Positions 23,400 to 26,656 of a DNA stretch of 26,656 bases are shown here, piece by piece. This DNA comes from CAYLJJ01 sp964384025. Lineage in GTDB: Bacteria > Myxococcota_A > Bradymonadia > UBA7976 > UBA1532. Location of the stretch: NCBI GenBank assembly GCA_964384025.1, contig CAYLJJ010000092.1:1-26656 (forward strand), given 5' to 3'. The notes below the pieces were generated by a model. It saw nothing but the letters and a program-made list of their open reading frames with translations, was not told where the DNA came from and searched no databases. The translations under genes were made by a program, and so were the position numbers. Position 1 is the stretch's first letter. Every line of letters starts with the position of its first letter.

Positions 23400-24812
23400 G
23401 TGAAGAGAGAGAGCACCTATCTACAAACCCAAAAACACAGCGACTCCGAATACTCTGAGTTTGAAGCCAACGCTGAACCCATCTGGTTGATCTCTCATAA
23501 TCCCGTCCAGACAAGCTGGCTTCTAAAAGAGGGGCAGTACAGCTTTGGTCGCTGTCGTCAGGGGAGCGAAAGATTTGGCCTTCCAGACCCTTCACTCTCC
23601 AAGAAGCACGTCAAATTCCATATAAATGGGCAACCCAGCTTGTTGGAGATGGGCAGCCTAAACGGCACCTGGATCGATGGTAAGCAGCTCCTGTCTGGCC
23701 AATCTGTCTTCCTTGAGGATGGTATGGTGATCCGTCTGGGGCACGCGCTCTTTACTCTCTCCTTTGGGCAACAGGCAGAGGCTGATCTTCCAAACCCTCA
23801 GCTTCCGGGTCGCTCTCCCAAAATGCAGCATCTTCGTGCTCGATTGGAGGCTGCACGTGCTCCTCGCCGCCCCGTTCTACTGCAAGGAGAGACAGGAACA
23901 GGTAAGGAGTTTGCTGCTCACATGCTTCACGCTGGTCGAGGACCATTTGTCCAGATCAACTGTGGTGAGCTTCAGCGTGGTCTCTCTCGAGCAGAACTCT
24001 TTGGAACGGAGCCCAACACCTACACTGGAGCAGCCTCTCAGGCGAAAAAGGGCCTCGTCGATCAGGCGAAGTCTGGGGTCCTCTTCCTAGATGAGATCGG
24101 CGAGCTGGATCTGGAGGTTCAGAAGGAGTTGCTGCACCTCCTAGGAACCGGTCGCTATCGCAGGCTTGGAGGCCTCAAAGAGCTTCGCTCCAGCGCTTGG
24201 ATCATCGCAGCTACCCACGTCGATCTGGATAAAGCGGTGGAAATGGGGAAATTTCGTCGGGATCTATTGGCGCGGCTGAGGCAAGGAGGAGATTCTATCC
24301 ACCTTCCCCCGCTCAGGGAGCGCCGAGAAGATATCCTTCTTTGGCTTGAGATCTTCGCTAAAGAGATGGGTCTTGAGCTGAAGCTCAGCTCTCGCTCGAC
24401 TGGTTTCTTGGAGAGGCTGCTGCTGCACTCCTGGCCCAACAACCTAAGAGAACTCTATATGATCCTCCAAGAAGCAGCCTTCAAAGCCAAAGGACGCAGC
24501 CTAAAGAGCAACCATCTCCCTCATCAAATTCGCCTCGCCCACCGCCTTGCGCGAAGGGGAGGACTCTCTCACAACAGCCCACCCTCTAGCTCCTCAACTC
24601 CCTTGGAGAGCATCTCACTCTCCAAGGAGGAGATCATCGCTCGGCTTCGTATGACACGAGGCAACGTCGCTCAAACCGCCGTAGAACTCAGCCTAGAACG
24701 CACCAAGCTCTACCGTCTCTTTAAGCACCACCAGATCGACTATAGGGGCTTCAGGAGGAGGAGAAGGTTGAAGAGGGAAGAGAGTTCCTCCTCCACTCGC
24801 CCCAGGAGTTGA
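23400..24812 (+). CDS. FHA-AAA+-Fis sigma54-type activator with degenerate GAFTGA
   Basis: This 470-residue regulator has an FHA domain (about 45-125; YSFGRC, SLSKKHVKF, GSLNGTWIDG), which binds phosphothreonine. The AAA+ domain has Walker A GETGTGKE (about 161-168), Walker B GVLFLDEIGEL and an Arg region FRRDLLARL. A Fis-type HTH lies at about 407-447 (TRGNVAQTAVELSLERTKLY). The sigma54 loop reads NTYTGA instead of GAFTGA, so contact with sigma54 may be weak or altered. The FHA domain suggests control by a Ser/Thr kinase, of which two are in this window. The start is GTG 23400 with no clear ribosome site; it may be leaderless, and the start is unsure. It is divergent from the acyl-phosphate operon, its likely target by position. 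Confidence 0.88.
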   Translation: MKRESTYLQTQKHSDSEYSEFEANAEPIWLISHNPVQTSWLLKEGQYSFGRCRQGSERFGLPDPSLSKKHVKFHINGQPSLLEMGSLNGTWIDGKQLLSGQSVFLEDGMVIRLGHALFTLSFGQQAEADLPNPQLPGRSPKMQHLRARLEAARAPRRPVLLQGETGTGKEFAAHMLHAGRGPFVQINCGELQRGLSRAELFGTEPNTYTGAASQAKKGLVDQAKSGVLFLDEIGELDLEVQKELLHLLGTGRYRRLGGLKELRSSAWIIAATHVDLDKAVEMGKFRRDLLARLRQGGDSIHLPPLRERREDILLWLEIFAKEMGLELKLSSRSTGFLERLLLHSWPNNLRELYMILQEAAFKAKGRSLKSNHLPHQIRLAHRLARRGGLSHNSPPSSSSTPLESISLSKEEIIARLRMTRGNVAQTAVELSLERTKLYRLFKHHQIDYRGFRRRRRLKREESSSSTRPRS

Positions 24813-24837
24813 GGGAGAATTTTTTTCAGAGCTGCAT

Positions 24838-24875
24838 GACATAGATGTCTCGATTTTCCGACCGAGAGTCGGTCG
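24838..24875. promoter_or_regulatory. Two small inverted repeats upstream of the sigma factor gene
   Basis: In the 179-bp gap after the FHA regulator there is GACAT-AG-ATGTC (24838-24849) and a perfect hairpin CGACCGA-GAG-TCGGTCG (24859-24875) followed by a loosely T-rich stretch. The hairpin could be a weak terminator for the regulator gene, or the pair could be operators for the sigma factor gene. I cannot decide which. Confidence 0.4.
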
Positions 24876-24991
24876 CTTAATTCTTCTCCTCTAAAGCACT
24901 CAAGCCGAACTCAGTTCAACGCCCAACGAGAGAGCTGGTGCGAGTGTTGCAATTCCATAAATTTCGAAGCCCGTCTGGGCAGGAGGAGCTG

Positions 24992-26512
24992 ATGTCCGAA
25001 GAGAAGCTCAAGGAGAGAGCACAGGAGGAGAAGCCAAAACCTGAAAGTCAGGAACATCGAAAATCGGAGCACGGACCCAGCGAGCGAGATCTAGACAGCG
25101 TCCGCGTTTACCTCTCTAAAATCGGGCGGGTGACTCTTCTCAATCGTGAGGAGGAGGTGGAGATCGCTAAACGCATCGAGGAGGCGAGAGAGGGGGTTAT
25201 CCTCGGACTTCTCAGCACCCACAGCGGAGTGTACGCCTTCCTCGAACTCCCTCGACAGGTGCGCAAAGGACTTAGGACCCTACGAGAGATCTTGGATGGC
25301 AGCTCTAATCAAGAGCCAGATTCAAAAACAGGCTTGACAGGTCTGAGCCGCATTGAGGCGATCGCCAAAGAGATGAAGAGCATCGCGCGGGCACGCCATC
25401 GCAGCGCACGGAGAATCACCAAGACCAAACGACGCAAAAACCGCGACTATAATGGCGAATTACGCCAGCTCCTGAAGCGGATGAACGTGAGTTGGAGTAT
25501 AATTGAAGAGATTTACGAAAATCTCAGAGAGATTCGAGATGAAATCCGGGACTGTAAAGAGATGCTTAAGGTCTGTGAGGTTACAGCAGGCATCTCAGTA
25601 GAGGAGATGGAGCAAGGCTGCCCTGCTGATCCAGGCAGTGGGATCAAAGAGTGTGAATGGATTGAGCTGAGCCGCAGCGCCATAAAGGCCAAAAAGCGGG
25701 TTGAAGATCTAGAGAATCGTGGTGGGATGCCTCTAGAGAAGCTGGAGGTGGTGGTTGCTGATATCCAGAAAAACGCACGGTTTCTAGAGCGAGCCAAAAG
25801 CGAGATGATCCTCGCCAACCTGCGCCTGGTCGTCAGCATCGCTAAGCGCTACCTCAACCATGGCCTTCATTTCTTGGATCTCATCCAGGAGGGCAATATC
25901 GGCCTAATGCGAGCGGTGGACAAGTTTGAATATCGCCGAGGACACAAGTTCAGCACCTATGCGACTTGGTGGATTCGTCAAGCGATCACCCGCGCTATCG
26001 CCGATCAGGCGCGAACCATTCGGATCCCTGTACATCTCATCGAGACGATCAATAAGATCACCCGTGTCGCTCGGCAGATGGGTCAAAATATGGAGCGGGA
26101 GGCTACCCCCGAGGAGATCGCTCAGCGCCTAGATATTCCAGCCGATCAGATTCGACGTGCCCTAAAGATCAGCCGCGCTCCAGTCTCGCTGGAGACCCCA
26201 GTGGGAGAGGATGACAGCCACCTGGGAGATTTTATCGAGGATCCCAACCTGATCTCTCCCTCAGAGAGCGCGACTTTGACCCTTATGAGCGAAGAGACCA
26301 ACCGGGTCTTGGATACCCTGACTCCCAGAGAGGCCAAAGTTCTGCGCCTACGGTTTGGCATTGGAGTAAGAAATGATCACACCCTAGAAGAAGTCGGGCG
26401 GGTCTTTGATCTTACCCGAGAGCGGATCCGCCAAATCGAAGCTCAGGCGATCCGTAAGCTGCGCCAGACCCACCGCGCCTCAACTCTTCGCTGCTTCTTC
26501 GAGGGTTTTTAA
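24992..26512 (+). CDS. rpoD: Primary sigma-70 factor RpoD
   Basis: The 506-residue protein directs RNA polymerase to housekeeping promoters. It has region 1.2 (VRVYLSKIGRVTLLNREEEV), a long non-conserved insert, region 2 (ILANLRLVVSIAKRYLNHGL, DLIQEGNIGLMRAVDKFEY, FSTYATWWIRQAITRAIADQ), region 3 (IPVHLIETINKI, EEIAQRLDI) and region 4 (LRLRFGIGV, LEEVGRVFDLTRERIRQIE). The acidic region 1.1 of typical RpoD appears absent or replaced by a short Lys/Glu-rich leader. ATG 24992 is preferred over GTG 24938 because AGGAGGA sits about five bases upstream. The C-terminus is slightly extended (ASTLRCFFEGF). Confidence 0.95.
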   Translation: MSEEKLKERAQEEKPKPESQEHRKSEHGPSERDLDSVRVYLSKIGRVTLLNREEEVEIAKRIEEAREGVILGLLSTHSGVYAFLELPRQVRKGLRTLREILDGSSNQEPDSKTGLTGLSRIEAIAKEMKSIARARHRSARRITKTKRRKNRDYNGELRQLLKRMNVSWSIIEEIYENLREIRDEIRDCKEMLKVCEVTAGISVEEMEQGCPADPGSGIKECEWIELSRSAIKAKKRVEDLENRGGMPLEKLEVVVADIQKNARFLERAKSEMILANLRLVVSIAKRYLNHGLHFLDLIQEGNIGLMRAVDKFEYRRGHKFSTYATWWIRQAITRAIADQARTIRIPVHLIETINKITRVARQMGQNMEREATPEEIAQRLDIPADQIRRALKISRAPVSLETPVGEDDSHLGDFIEDPNLISPSESATLTLMSEETNRVLDTLTPREAKVLRLRFGIGVRNDHTLEEVGRVFDLTRERIRQIEAQAIRKLRQTHRASTLRCFFEGF

Positions 26513-26518
26513 GCGCCT

Positions 26519-26656
26519 CTAAAGTAACTTCAACCACTTCGCTCGGCGCTGTTTCTGAGCCTCTTCCGTTGATCGCTGAGGTTCTTGGCGCTGTTGTTGG
26601 TGTTCTTGGCGCTGTTGTTGGTGTTCTTGGCGCTGTTGTTGGTGTTCTTGGCGCTG
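26519..26656 (-). CDS. 3' end of a Gln-rich repeat protein (partial)
   Basis: Only the last 45 residues lie in the window. Reading from the right edge, the frame runs through three copies of QRQEHQQ and ends QRQEPQRSTEEAQKQRRAKW then LKLL and TAG at 26519-26521. The basic Gln/Glu-rich tail looks helical or coiled-coil. The gene converges with the sigma factor gene, with six bases between stops. The function is unknown. Confidence 0.6.
   Translation of the reverse strand, partial: QRQEHQQQRQEHQQQRQEHQQQRQEPQRSTEEAQKQRRAKWLKLL
26582..26656 (-). repeat. 21-bp tandem repeat running off the window
   Basis: A 21-bp unit (GGCGCTGTTGTTGGTGTTCTT on the plus strand, give or take phase) is repeated about 3.5 times up to the right edge and probably continues beyond it. 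It encodes QRQEHQQ on the minus strand. Confidence 0.92.

Overview
The window looks like a draft (one 10-N assembly gap) from a mid-to-high GC, Gram-negative, deltaproteobacterium-like genome, of the Myxococcota/Bradymonadota kind. The reasons are membrane receptor Ser/Thr kinases of PknB type, an FHA-domain sigma54-type activator, a multi-TM GAF histidine kinase, a MinD-like ATPase paired with a J-domain/RodZ-type HTH protein, and Cys-rich lipoproteins with PKD-like and DUF2135-like modules. The exact taxon cannot be read from the sequence alone.

Layout. 139-2363 (minus): a TPR/PEGA protein translationally coupled to a membrane Ser/Thr kinase. 2364-3435: about 1 kb with no intact gene, apparently two decayed or frameshifted plus-strand genes, the second ending in a C-terminal sorting-signal-like tail. 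3436-5138 (minus): MinD-like ATPase (P-loop Lys replaced by Arg) overlapping a J-domain/HTH protein. 5150-9252: a 125-129 bp direct repeat, a copy of the 5' end of the histidine kinase gene, flanks a segment with a GC-rich polytopic membrane protein and a Cache-domain receptor kinase. 9175-14165 (plus): histidine kinase overlapping rsmD, then a 192-bp gap with nested inverted repeats, then an ArnT/PMT-like glycosyltransferase.

14223-23239 (minus) is a likely operon, transcribed from right to left. In order it encodes a phosphate acyltransferase-butyrate kinase fusion, a separate phosphate butyryltransferase, two paralogous Cys-rich lipoproteins, and a membrane metalloprotease with HELAH motif and TPRs. 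All junctions but one overlap as ATGA or TGATG. Divergent from it is an FHA-AAA+-Fis activator with a degenerate GAFTGA loop, with a palindrome in the shared intergenic region. The primary sigma factor gene and the 3' end of a Gln-rich repeat protein complete the window.

The parts most worth a second look are the acyl-phosphate/lipoprotein/protease operon with its divergent regulator, the insertion-like segment flanked by the histidine kinase repeats, and the possible switching leader before the glycosyltransferase.
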